Origin: Pseudomonadota bacterium
GTDB lineage: Bacteria; SAR324; XYD2-FULL-50-16; JAHJRI01
DNA length: 22,996 nucleotides
Direction: 5' to 3'
Assembly: GCA_022360105.1 (NCBI GenBank)
Contig: JAKSDL010000454.1
Coordinates: 1-22,996, forward strand
Part shown: positions 1 to 5,974 of the stretch, in pieces
Layout of the letters: each line of letters begins with the position of its first letter
Numbering within the stretch: position 1 is the stretch's first letter
The notes under the pieces: generated by a model
Databases searched by the model: none
What the model saw: only the letters and a program-made list of their open reading frames with translations
Told to the model about the DNA's origin: nothing
Translations under genes and position numbers: made by a program

Positions 1-15
1 ACCCCGTAAGGCACA

Positions 16-30
16 CCAAGCTTCGCTTGG
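16..30. other. Small perfect hairpin in the partial seventh cassette
   Basis: Arms CCAAGC and GCTTGG are separated by TTC. The hairpin lies just beyond the R' box of the leftmost attC, in the 5' region of the next cassette, most of which is outside the window. It could be a short regulatory hairpin or chance; no gene can be assigned. Confidence 0.35.
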
Positions 31-32
31 CG

Positions 33-156
33 CGCTAACGCCGGGTTTCAGTGGCCGCCCTGCAAGGTTTTAGTGTTCATGAAGGATTTGCCAGGAATTT
101 GAATATTTGACCTCATCGAAGGCCCCATGGCGGTCCACTGCAAACCCTTGTTGGGT
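33..156 (-). repeat. attC site 1 (family A)
   Basis: The inner end is GTTGGGT at 150-156, a perfect R'' complement. The outer R' box at 33-39 (CGCTAAC) keeps only the AAC core. The arms GGGTTT-CAGTGG-CCGCC and GGCGG-T-CCACTG-C-AAACCC pair, leaving T and C as extrahelical bases, the hallmark that directs IntI to the folded bottom strand. About 65 nt of variable terminal loop lies between. This is the recombination site of the 39-570 cassette. Confidence 0.9.
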
Positions 157-193
157 GTTATTTAAAAGCAACGGTTTTGCAAAATACGACAAA

Positions 194-529
194 TCAAAAA
201 AACATATTTACTAAAATAGAAATTGGAAACATCAGAAAAAAGACAATCATGGAAACTAAACTTAGCCAACTGTTGATACGACAAGTTTTTGCTAGCTTTA
301 TTGCTTTGACATCGAGTTTATCTAGAAAAACATGGTCTGATGAAAGTTGAGCAATCTTTTTTCTAACTGCCTTACCTGTCCAAATCCCTTCTGAGATATT
401 TGAAATCTCTGCATTGTAAAGTTCTGGGAACTCTTCGTTTAGATACTTTTTGAACCTAAACTGAAGGAGGTTTCCAACCAGCAACGTACTGAAAAATAAA
501 ATAAAGACCATCAAGAATATGTAAGTCAT
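194..529 (-). CDS. Cassette gene: small two-helix membrane protein, unknown function
   Basis: This 111-aa protein has two strongly hydrophobic segments, about residues 3-23 and 88-110. They flank a charged middle part rich in Lys and Glu, so both ends are probably membrane-anchored with a ~60-residue loop. I recognise no family. It is the only gene of the 39-570 cassette and reads in cassette orientation, with its stop ~38 nt before attC 1. No clear Shine-Dalgarno precedes the ATG, which is common for integron cassette genes. Because a single cassette gene has no operon partners, context says little. Small membrane cassette proteins are sometimes toxins or phage-defence effectors, but nothing here shows that. 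Confidence 0.72.
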   Translation of the reverse strand: MTYIFLMVFILFFSTLLVGNLLQFRFKKYLNEEFPELYNAEISNISEGIWTGKAVRKKIAQLSSDHVFLDKLDVKAIKLAKTCRINSWLSLVSMIVFFLMFPISILVNMFF

Positions 530-564
530 ATATTTGTAAAACTGAATTAACTTAGTTTATTTGC

Positions 565-688
565 ACCCAACGCCGGGTTTCAGTGGCCGCCCTGCAAGGT
601 TTTAGTGTTCATGAAGGATTTGCCAGGAATTTGGATAAGTGACTTCATCGAAGGCAGCATGGCGGTCCACTGCAAACCCTTGTTAAGT
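565..688 (-). repeat. attC site 2 (family A)
   Basis: This is the cleanest site of the array. The outer box ACCCAAC (565-571) and the inner box GTTAAGT (682-688) both fit RYYYAAC/GTTRRRY perfectly. The paired arms and the two extrahelical bases match attC 1. It ends the cassette carrying the 174-aa membrane protein. Confidence 0.93.
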
Positions 689-691
689 ATT

Positions 692-1216
692 TCAATTGAC
701 AAGACTGTATTGATTCTTAATAAATTTGAAAACCTCATTATACCGAATTAGCTGAATTCCACTGATAGATACAACCAGAATACCAATAATTTTAATTGGT
801 ACCAAGGTAGGGTCTTTAATTGTTACAAAAATAAGGCAAAAGCAAGAAATAAATATTATGTTTAACCAACCTATTCTTCCACTTACAATAACTTTTGTAC
901 CATTGTCTTTAAATTCAATTAAGCCACTCAAAAGTGGTGTGTAGTATAATAATTTTAAACAAAAAGGCTTTTCTTGAAATCCGATATTACCTCTTCCGAT
1001 ATTGCGAAACATTAGAGGAGGAAACAAAGCCTTATTAAATGCATTGTTTAAGACATTTACAAGGCCATCAGGTGAAACTGTGCATCTGCAGGAACGATGA
1101 TAAAGCATTATTCCTGACCTGTAATAAACTGGTAAAGATAGTATGCTTGCGATGAAATCAGCAATTAGAGCAAATATACTTAAACTGATCAAAATTGAAA
1201 AAATATGAACTTCCAT
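692..1216 (-). CDS. Cassette gene: membrane protein of unknown function
   Basis: This 174-aa protein has a hydrophobic N-terminal segment (about residues 5-30), a soluble middle (about 31-115) and two closely spaced hydrophobic segments near the C-terminus (about 117-133 and 138-156), ending in a basic tail. It contains a Cys pair in RSCRC (residues 41-45). The hairpin of two C-terminal helices may be membrane-inserted with the middle domain facing the cytoplasm; this is inference. I recognise no family. The ATG lies 11 nt inside the R' box of attC 3, so nearly the whole cassette is coding. The stop falls 3 nt from the R'' box of attC 2, the compact packing expected of an intact cassette gene. 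No Shine-Dalgarno is visible. Confidence 0.75.
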   Translation of the reverse strand: MEVHIFSILISLSIFALIADFIASILSLPVYYRSGIMLYHRSCRCTVSPDGLVNVLNNAFNKALFPPLMFRNIGRGNIGFQEKPFCLKLLYYTPLLSGLIEFKDNGTKVIVSGRIGWLNIIFISCFCLIFVTIKDPTLVPIKIIGILVVSISGIQLIRYNEVFKFIKNQYSLVN

Positions 1217-1227
1217 TTTTATAAAAT

Positions 1228-1350
1228 ACTTAACGCCGGGTTTCAGTGGCCGCGTGCAAGGTTTTGGTGTTTGCGAAGGATTTGCCAGGAATTTGGATAT
1301 GTGACCTCATCGAAGGCAGCATGGCGGTCCACTGCAAACCCTTGTTATAA
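1228..1350 (-). repeat. attC site 3 (family A, slightly shortened)
   Basis: The outer box is ACTTAAC (1228-1234). The inner box is GTTATAA (1344-1350), where the third R is replaced. The left arm reads GGCCGCGTGCAAGG and lacks the two C residues present in the sister sites, a 2-nt deletion next to the terminal loop. The recombinogenic arms are intact. Confidence 0.9.
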
Positions 1351-1737
1351 ACGATTTAAGTTGTGCCACCAATGTGAGCAACCGTTTTTGCATTCAGTAT
1401 TCCTTCTACGTTCATCAGCAACTTTAAAAATGTTAATACATAAGATGAAAGATTTCCGGTATTCGTTTTCTGGAAGTTCTAGGATACCTGTTAATGCTTC
1501 TTTCAATGTTTTCTCTCTTACTAAAACACAAGGTGTAAAAGTTTCCTTCAGACCTGATTGTTTTAAAGCAATGTCGACTTCTTCCGGTCGCGGGTGACTC
1601 TGTGAAATCATTAGGGCGATGAAATGAAGAATTTGAAGCTTCTCATTTTTTTCATAACTTTCAAACCAAACAATGCCTGAATCGAGTGTAATGATGTCTT
1701 GAGCAATCTTATTTAATTTGATTTGAATTTCATTCAT
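1345..1737 (-). CDS. Cassette gene: DUF5958-like protein
   Basis: This 130-aa soluble, mostly helical protein lacks signal or membrane segments. The overall pattern resembles, from memory, the DUF5958 family of small bacterial proteins of unknown function: an N-terminal LNKIAQ, a central SGLKETFTPCV, then ILELPENE, and a C-terminal Cys/His/Trp cluster (GCSHWWH, residues ~119-125). A family search would settle this. The GCSHWWH end could bind a metal; that is inference. The stop codon (1345-1347) is inside the R'' box of attC 3, so coding sequence and recombination site overlap. The ATG is ~10 nt from the R' box of attC 4. No Shine-Dalgarno is visible. Confidence 0.75.
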   Translation of the reverse strand: MNEIQIKLNKIAQDIITLDSGIVWFESYEKNEKLQILHFIALMISQSHPRPEEVDIALKQSGLKETFTPCVLVREKTLKEALTGILELPENEYRKSFILCINIFKVADERRRNTECKNGCSHWWHNLNRL

Positions 1738-1746
1738 TGTTCTAGT

Positions 1747-1871
1747 TTATAACGCCGGGTTTCAGTGGCCGCCCTGCAAGATTTTGGTGTTCACGAAGGA
1801 TTTGCCAGGAATTTGGATATTTGACCCCATCGAAGGCAGCATGGCGGTCCCTCTTTATGCACTTGTTAAAT
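1747..1871 (-). repeat. attC site 4, chimeric (family A left arm, family B right arm)
   Basis: The ends fit attC (TTATAAC at 1747-1753; GTTAAAT at 1865-1871), and the left arm GGGTTTCAGTGGCCGCC is family A. The right arm reads GGCGGTCCCTCTTTATGCACTT, split here as GGCGGTCCCTC then TTTATGCACTT, and is that of attC 6. The two arms pair only at the outer AAC/GTT and the inner CCGCC/GGCGG; the L-box region is mismatched. The bases TTGACCCC in the centre match family B, while ATCGAAGGCAGC matches A. The site is probably a recombination hybrid and may be a poor IntI substrate. Confidence 0.85.
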
Positions 1872-2117
1872 GCTACCCCAAGGTTTTACTTGCCATGACC
1901 ACAGACAGTAACTTCTCACAGAGCCAATAACATTCGTGCTTTCAACTTTTGGCCAATACCGGGCCAAATGTAAAAACTTTCCAGTCCGATTTTGAGTAAG
2001 TCACTGGACCTTTTTATTGTTTGAAAAATCTGGAATAAGACTTACAGATTTTGCAGAACTAATGCAATGGTGAGATGCTAGCAGGTTTGCCAGAGAAGAA
2101 GGAGAGTTTCCTAGCAT
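1866..2117 (-). pseudogene. Possible decayed cassette gene with one in-frame stop
   Basis: The third cassette from attI has no intact ORF of useful size. In cassette orientation, one frame runs from ATG at 2117 for 38 codons to TGA (2001-2003), then stays open in the same frame for 44 more codons. It ends in TAA at 1866-1868, inside the R'' box of attC 4. Genes 1345-1737 and 2374-3036 end at exactly the same position within their attC sites. The last residues read WSWQVKPWGSI. The whole would be ~83 codons with a single internal stop. The family is not recognised. It may equally be a non-coding cassette whose frame is open by chance, so confidence is low. Confidence 0.3.
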
Positions 2118-2255
2118 TCAATGAAGTCAAGGAAAACTGAGGTATTGGCTTTAGGTTAACAGTGATTGACCGAGGTACTTATTTAGATGGGCTTTTAATG
2201 CTTTGAAGGACAAACAAGCAAAACAAATGGGAACCCACTTACTCAAATTTCCAGC
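2118..2255. other. Rest of the ORF-less cassette
   Basis: This is the 5' part of the 1753-2261 cassette between attC 5 and the possible gene remnant. No ORF in cassette orientation, promoter or hairpin stands out. A + strand frame here has four internal stops. Confidence 0.5.
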
Positions 2256-2379
2256 ATTTAACGCCGGGTTTCAGTGGCCGCCCTGCAAGGTTTTGGTGTT
2301 CATGAAAGATTTGCCAGAAATTTGGATATTTGACCTCATCGAAGGCTGCATGGCGGTCCACTGCAAACCCTTGTTATAA
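2256..2379 (-). repeat. attC site 5 (family A)
   Basis: The outer box ATTTAAC (2256-2262) is perfect; the inner box is GTTATAA (2373-2379). Paired arms and extrahelical T and C are as in attC 1-3. There are minor substitutions in the terminal loop (GAAAGATTTGCCAGAAATTT). It ends the cassette of the 220-aa gene. Confidence 0.92.
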
Positions 2380-3036
2380 GGAATCTCGCTTGATATTAAA
2401 TGGATTGGTTTTTTGATGATCGATTGTAAACATTATCCAGTCTTTCAATTCTATTGCTAGCTGAGAAAGGTAAATTGTATCATTTCCACTCATAATCATA
2501 TCCTTTTTCTCTAACAAGTCGTTTTCAGACAAGAGCAATCCTGTCCTTTTTATTCTTATAATCAAAGCTCTCAATAACTCCCTGCCAAGCCCGGTCTTTT
2601 CATTTAAAAAGTCCAATTGCTTTTTCACTCCTTGCTCTTTATTTGAGATGGACCTTTTATATTTTTCCTCAAATTTAAATATCCAAAAAAGAATAACTAA
2701 CTCCCTTTCTGAGAGCTCAGAGACAATAGACAAAACTTCTATGTATTGGTCTGACTGTTCAAAGATCTTCTTTGACTCAAGGCTATTTAGAAACAATGAT
2801 ATCAAAGCATTCAATTTAGTCTGAGAAACACTTTTAAAAACAGCTTGCTCTGTGGCCAAATAACAAACAATGAATTCATCCTTCTGGATTTCTGGACTAT
2901 CAATAGTATAATCACAAGATTCTAGCCCTTCTAATAGCGCTTTTCTACGCTTATTTTTAAAATGCTTTAATACACCTCCTGTTGCAAATTTAAGAATTGG
3001 AGATGCGATTTTTCCTATTGTAATTTCTCCACTCAT
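2374..3036 (-). CDS. Cassette gene: 220-aa helical protein, unknown function
   Basis: This is a soluble, Lys/Glu/Leu-rich protein, predicted mostly helical from its composition. It has a short amphipathic N-terminus (GEITIGKIASPILKFATGG), a basic patch HFKNKRRK (about residues 25-32), and a C-terminal half with hydrophobic heptads around SELSERELVILFWIF (about 107-121). I see no catalytic motif or membrane segment and recognise no family. It is the largest gene of the array and fills its 788-bp cassette. The ATG is 6 nt after the R' box of attC 6, and the sequence between gives AAGGA as a Shine-Dalgarno, unlike the other cassette genes. The TAA stop is within the R'' box of attC 5. Confidence 0.78.
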   Translation of the reverse strand: MSGEITIGKIASPILKFATGGVLKHFKNKRRKALLEGLESCDYTIDSPEIQKDEFIVCYLATEQAVFKSVSQTKLNALISLFLNSLESKKIFEQSDQYIEVLSIVSELSERELVILFWIFKFEEKYKRSISNKEQGVKKQLDFLNEKTGLGRELLRALIIRIKRTGLLLSENDLLEKKDMIMSGNDTIYLSQLAIELKDWIMFTIDHQKTNPFNIKRDSL

Positions 3037-3043
3037 CTTTTCC

Positions 3044-3166
3044 TTATAACGCTGGCATAAGGGGCCGCCTGTACGGGCTTTGTGTTAAGAATGACCTTGC
3101 CAAAAACTTGGATATTTGACCCCTTCGAGGGCGGCATGGCGGTCCCTCTTAATGCACTTGTTAAAG
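3044..3166 (-). repeat. attC site 6 (family B)
   Basis: The outer box is TTATAAC (3044-3050) and the inner box GTTAAAG (3160-3166). The arms differ from family A: GGCATAAGGGGCCGCC on the left and GGCGGTCCCTCTTAATGCA on the right, and they pair with each other with a few bulged bases. The loop core GGATATTTGACC is shared with family A, so the two families are related but have different arm sequences. This is the first attC after attI. Confidence 0.87.
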
Positions 3167-3390
3167 CTGCCCTTGCAAGCAACAAGGTGGTTCAAAATAA
3201 TGTGAGTTGGATACAAAGGTTTTGCCAAAAAGGCTACCTTTTCTCCAACCGGATATGGAGCAACCCTCCTTGTAACGGGTGCAAAACGAATTCTTCTCTG
3301 GTTTACCCGAAGGAAAGCTGTGATTTAATTTCGCTTTTACCTTCTAATGCAAGCAGCGTATTTTCTTGCAATAACCTTTGATAGTAGCAT
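3161..3390 (-). pseudogene. Possible frameshifted cassette gene in the first cassette
   Basis: The cassette next to attI has no intact ORF. In cassette orientation an ATG at 3390 opens a 17-codon frame. A second frame, open for ~59 codons without its own ATG, GTG or TTG near its start, ends in TAA at 3161-3163 inside the R'' box of attC 6, as in other cassettes here. A single frameshift near 3338-3345 would join them into a ~75-aa, Cys-rich protein. No family is recognised. Alternatively the cassette is non-coding and carries a promoter or RNA. Confidence 0.27.
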
Positions 3391-3496
3391 TCAACTGCTT
3401 GTACTGTTTTTGAAGTTTGAAGTGTTTTATATACCTGTGTTCTTTTTTAAAGCAAAGGCTTACTCAACGAAACCCACTTTTGTAACCGTCAACGCG

Positions 3497-3503
3497 CTTT
3501 AAC
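3497..3503 (-). other. Probable attI recombination point
   Basis: On the cassette strand this reads GTTAAAG, matching GTTRRRY except the last base, and identical to the end box of attC 6. It is the last such box before intI, ~430 bp from the integrase start. It is followed by GCTAA/TTAGC short inverted arms (3504-3508 and 3516-3520). The exact cut site is inferred; an alternative core lies at 3487-3493 (CCGTCAAC) but fits less well. Confidence 0.5.
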
Positions 3504-3928
3504 GCTAATTATGTTTTAGCGGATCGATAATTGGGTTTTGAGTGGTGGAATGTTGTAAATATGAACATAGATGCTCTTTTGGGTGGTTTAGGTTTTATAT
3601 TTGGATATAGTTCTTTAGGTGGTTTTGATGAGCAAATAAACCATCCAACATCGGTTTAGGTGTGATCCTCACACAATAAAATGGTTAATTCAAGGTTTAT
3701 GGTTCAAATTCGGACATAGATCGTGAAAGTCCTGTATATGGGACACATAAAACATAACTGGCTAGTTTTGGCGGTTTTGTTTTATGTGACACATAAATCA
3801 AGGCTTGATGAGGGCTATTGTTGGCAGTTCAGAAAGTTATTGAAAAACCGGAAATTATTCTTGCCAAGTCAGGAGATGAAATATAGTGTATATTTGTTCA
3901 CTTTTGAAAGGAGGTCAGTCTTGAAAAA
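3504..3928. promoter_or_regulatory. attI/intI leader with operator-like palindromes
   Basis: This 425-bp AT-rich stretch holds no convincing gene. Two perfect palindromes are seen: GTGTGA-TCC-TCACAC (3660-3674) and TTTATGTG-A-CACATAAA (3781-3797). The half-site CACATAAA also occurs at 3744-3751, and ACATAGAT is repeated at 3565-3572 and 3714-3721. A weak rightward promoter (TTGGCG at 3768, CATAAA at 3792) would overlap the second palindrome. A weak leftward -10 (CATAAT, 3508-3513) sits at attI and could serve the cassettes. In other bacteria integrase promoters are under LexA or CRP control; neither consensus is matched here, so the regulator is unknown. Confidence 0.45.
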
Positions 3929-3932
3929 TTGA
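3908..3932 (+). promoter_or_regulatory. Strong Shine-Dalgarno with overlapping mini-ORF at intI start
   Basis: AAGGAGGT (3908-3915) is best placed for TTG 3921, which opens only three codons before TGA (3930-3932). That stop overlaps the TTG at 3929 that is in frame with intI. Termination-reinitiation could set a low level of integrase; the alternative is direct initiation at TTG 3929 with a long spacer. Confidence 0.4.
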
Positions 3933-4933
3933 ATAATCGGATAGGAAAAATGATGAGATTTTATCAACAGCCGTCATTGAAATTACTTGATCAAATTCGC
4001 AATGCAATCAGGAGGAAGCACTATAGCATCAGCACTGAAAAGTCGTATGTCGATTGGGTTAAGCGATTCATTCTTTTTCACGGAAAGCGCCATCCCAACA
4101 CACTCGGTAAAAATGAAATTACACAGTACTTGAACCATCTGGCAAATGATCGTCAGGTGGCGGCTTCCACTCAGAATCAGGCTTTGTCGGCTTTGGTATT
4201 TTTATACAAAGAAGTGCTTAACAAAGAATTTGGCTGGCTAAACAAACTGGATTATGCAAAAAAGCCTGAACGCCTGCCCGTTGTCTTCAGCCAAAGTGAA
4301 GTTAAGCTAGTTTTATCCTGCCTTGATGGCGTATTCTGGATAGTTGGCAATTTGCTGTACGGGTCTGGATTACGGTTGATGGAAAGTCTCAGATTACGAG
4401 TTCAGGATATCGATTTTAGTTACAATCAACTCATGATCAGAGATGGAAAAGGTAAGAAAGATCGTATAACAGTTCTGCCAAAAATGTTGCTTAATCCGTT
4501 AAAACATCAAATCAATAAGGTCTCTCTAATCCACAAAATTGATATTCAAGAGGGTTTTGGCAATGTCTATCTTCCATTTGCATTGGAAAAAAAGTATCCA
4601 ACGGCCAACAGGGATCTTAGCTGGCAATATGTTTTTCCTGCAGATAAAAAAACTCTTGATCCCAGAACTGGTGTCATGAGGCGGCATCATATAGGGAGAG
4701 GGCAGGTTCAAAGGGCTGTCAAATCAGCAGTCAAGTTATCAAAGATACCAAAACATGCAACCTGTCATACTTTAAGACACAGTTTTGCAACCCATTTGCT
4801 GGAAGCCGGGTATGATATTCGGACAATTCAAGACCTATTGGGGCATAAAGATGTCAGTACTACAATGATTTATACGCATGTGACAAAAAAAGGGGGAAGA
4901 GGAATACAAAGTCCGGCTGATTTTCTTGAATAA
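3929..4933 (+). CDS. intI: Integron integrase (site-specific tyrosine recombinase)
   Basis: IntI catalyses attC x attI insertion and attC x attC excision of cassettes through the folded bottom strand of attC. The 334-aa reading has an N-terminal SAM-like DNA-binding domain ([14 protein letters not shown] onward, then the [19 protein letters not shown] core-binding helix). The catalytic domain has R149 (GSGLRL), a Lys in GKGKKDR (~174), H280 and R283 in HTLRH, H306 in LLGH and the nucleophile Y315. The IntI-specific insertion is present at about 212-238 ([20 protein letters not shown]); it separates IntI from XerC/D. The gene is full length. The start is uncertain: TTG 3929 is 13 nt after a strong AAGGAGGT, but family alignments begin near ATG 3950 or 3953, which lack a good ribosome site. 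Confidence 0.95.
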   Translation: MNNRIGKMMRFYQQPSLKLLDQIRNAIRRKHYSISTEKSYVDWVKRFILFHGKRHPNTLGKNEITQYLNHLANDRQVAASTQNQALSALVFLYKEVLNKEFGWLNKLDYAKKPERLPVVFSQSEVKLVLSCLDGVFWIVGNLLYGSGLRLMESLRLRVQDIDFSYNQLMIRDGKGKKDRITVLPKMLLNPLKHQINKVSLIHKIDIQEGFGNVYLPFALEKKYPTANRDLSWQYVFPADKKTLDPRTGVMRRHHIGRGQVQRAVKSAVKLSKIPKHATCHTLRHSFATHLLEAGYDIRTIQDLLGHKDVSTTMIYTHVTKKGGRGIQSPADFLE

Positions 4934-5050
4934 GAGATCAATTGTCAGTTTTACTCTGGAGGGATAGGATAAGCAAGATACGTTGAAGGGGATTTTGCTT
5001 GGCTGGATGGGTTTGGGCAACGATTGCGAACCTTTGAATGAGGAACTATC

Positions 5051-5959
5051 ATGTCTGAATTTGAACCTGTATATCTGAAGACAAAACGAAAGGGTCTGCT
5101 GCGGGATAAGATAAACCAGGCCCGACGTTTATTGAACTCATGTACCCTTTGCCCGCGAAATTGCGGAGTAGACAGACTTTCTGACGAGTTGGGCGATTGC
5201 AAGACCGGCGAAGAAGCTTACGTTTCCAGCTTTAATGCCCATTTTGGGGAAGAGGCTCCGTTAGTTGGAGCATTTGGATCGGGAACTATTTTTTTTACTC
5301 ATTGCAACCTGCTATGCAATTTCTGTCAGAATTACGATATCAGCCATGAAGGGAACGGCACGGAATATAGTCTGGGGCAGTTGGCCGGGACCATGCTGAT
5401 TCTGCAAAATAACGGTTGTCACAATATCAACTTTGTCAGCCCTTCACATGTTGTCCCACAGTTTTTGGCAGCATTGGATATGGCTATAGATGGCGGCCTG
5501 AAAGTCCCTCTAGTTTATAATTCCAGTGGGTATGACAAAGTTGAAACCCTTGAAATCCTTGATGGCATCATCGATATCTACATGCCCGATTTTAAGTTCT
5601 GGGATCCTAAAATTGCGGAATTGACCAGCAATGCCCCTGACTATCCCGAAGTGGCTCGGAAAGCTTTGAAGGAAATGCATAGACAAGTAGGTGATTTGCA
5701 GATCGATGAAAAAGGGATTGCCACGAGGGGTCTGCTGGTAAGACATCTTGTTATGCCAAACGGCACAGCTGGTACCGAAGAAGTTATGTCATACATTGTC
5801 AACGAAATATCTAAAAACACATACGTAAATATAATGGATCAATACCGTCCCTGTGGGAAGGCACATCATGTTGAAGAAATTAATCAAAACCTGTCACCGG
5901 TAGCGTTCAATCATGCCATGGAACAAGCCAGGGCAGCTGGTATTACTAGGTTTGCTTAA
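5051..5959 (+). CDS. PflA-like radical SAM protein
   Basis: This 302-aa protein belongs to the radical SAM group annotated as pyruvate formate-lyase-activating-enzyme-like. The cluster motif CNLLCNFC (C85, C89, C92; CX3CX2C) would bind the [4Fe-4S] that cleaves S-adenosylmethionine. N-terminal cysteines C31, C34, C38 and C50 (CTLCPRNCGV ... GDC) form the family's extra metal-binding region. The C-terminal YRPCGKAHH stretch is also typical of this group. The true substrate is unknown, and no glycyl-radical enzyme partner is next to it. AGGA at 5041-5044, 6 nt before the ATG, sets the start. A PLP aminotransferase follows 15 nt later and is probably cotranscribed, which hints at a shared small-molecule pathway. 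Known: family chemistry. Inferred: pathway link. Confidence 0.87.
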   Translation: MSEFEPVYLKTKRKGLLRDKINQARRLLNSCTLCPRNCGVDRLSDELGDCKTGEEAYVSSFNAHFGEEAPLVGAFGSGTIFFTHCNLLCNFCQNYDISHEGNGTEYSLGQLAGTMLILQNNGCHNINFVSPSHVVPQFLAALDMAIDGGLKVPLVYNSSGYDKVETLEILDGIIDIYMPDFKFWDPKIAELTSNAPDYPEVARKALKEMHRQVGDLQIDEKGIATRGLLVRHLVMPNGTAGTEEVMSYIVNEISKNTYVNIMDQYRPCGKAHHVEEINQNLSPVAFNHAMEQARAAGITRFA

Positions 5960-5974
5960 ATTATCGGAGATTTC

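Larger units (their letters stand above)
1..4933. mobile_element. Chromosomal (sedentary) integron, left end outside the window
   Basis: The platform is seen directly: an IntI-type integrase at the right end, a probable attI beside its 5' side, and six consecutive cassettes on the - strand ending in near-identical ~124-bp attC sites. IntI reads rightward and the cassettes leftward, the standard divergent integron layout. Cassette limits (cut between G and TT of each R' box) are about 39-570, 571-1233, 1234-1752, 1753-2261, 2262-3049 and 3050-3502; bases 1-38 belong to a seventh. Homogeneous attC sites are typical of sedentary chromosomal integrons rather than mobile resistance integrons. There are no transposon ends or resistance genes. 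The array continues to the left, so its full size is unknown. Confidence 0.93.

Noticed and set aside
1996..2256. A + strand frame in the third cassette that reads protein-like but has stops at 2071, 2122, 2152 and 2167
   Set aside because: It has four stops, including TAG, so stop-codon reassignment does not explain it, and its orientation is opposite to the cassettes. The - strand frame ending in R'' is the better candidate.
33..3166. Evenly spaced repeats considered as a CRISPR-like or satellite array
   Set aside because: Spacing is irregular (450-790 bp), units are ~124 bp, and the RYYYAAC/GTTRRRY ends, extrahelical bases and adjacent IntI identify them as attC sites.
3082..3381. A 99-codon + strand ORF across attC 6 and the first cassette
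   Set aside because: It runs against cassette orientation, translates the attC site itself and has no protein-like features.
3660..3674. GTGTGATCCTCACAC considered as a CRP site for intI
   Set aside because: The CRP half-sites need a 6-nt spacer; here the TGTGA and TCACA halves are 3 nt apart, so it is reported only as a palindrome.
3723..3932. A 69-codon + strand ORF leading into intI
   Set aside because: It spans the palindromes and promoter-like region and has no ribosome site or recognisable domain; only its last codons matter for the intI start question.
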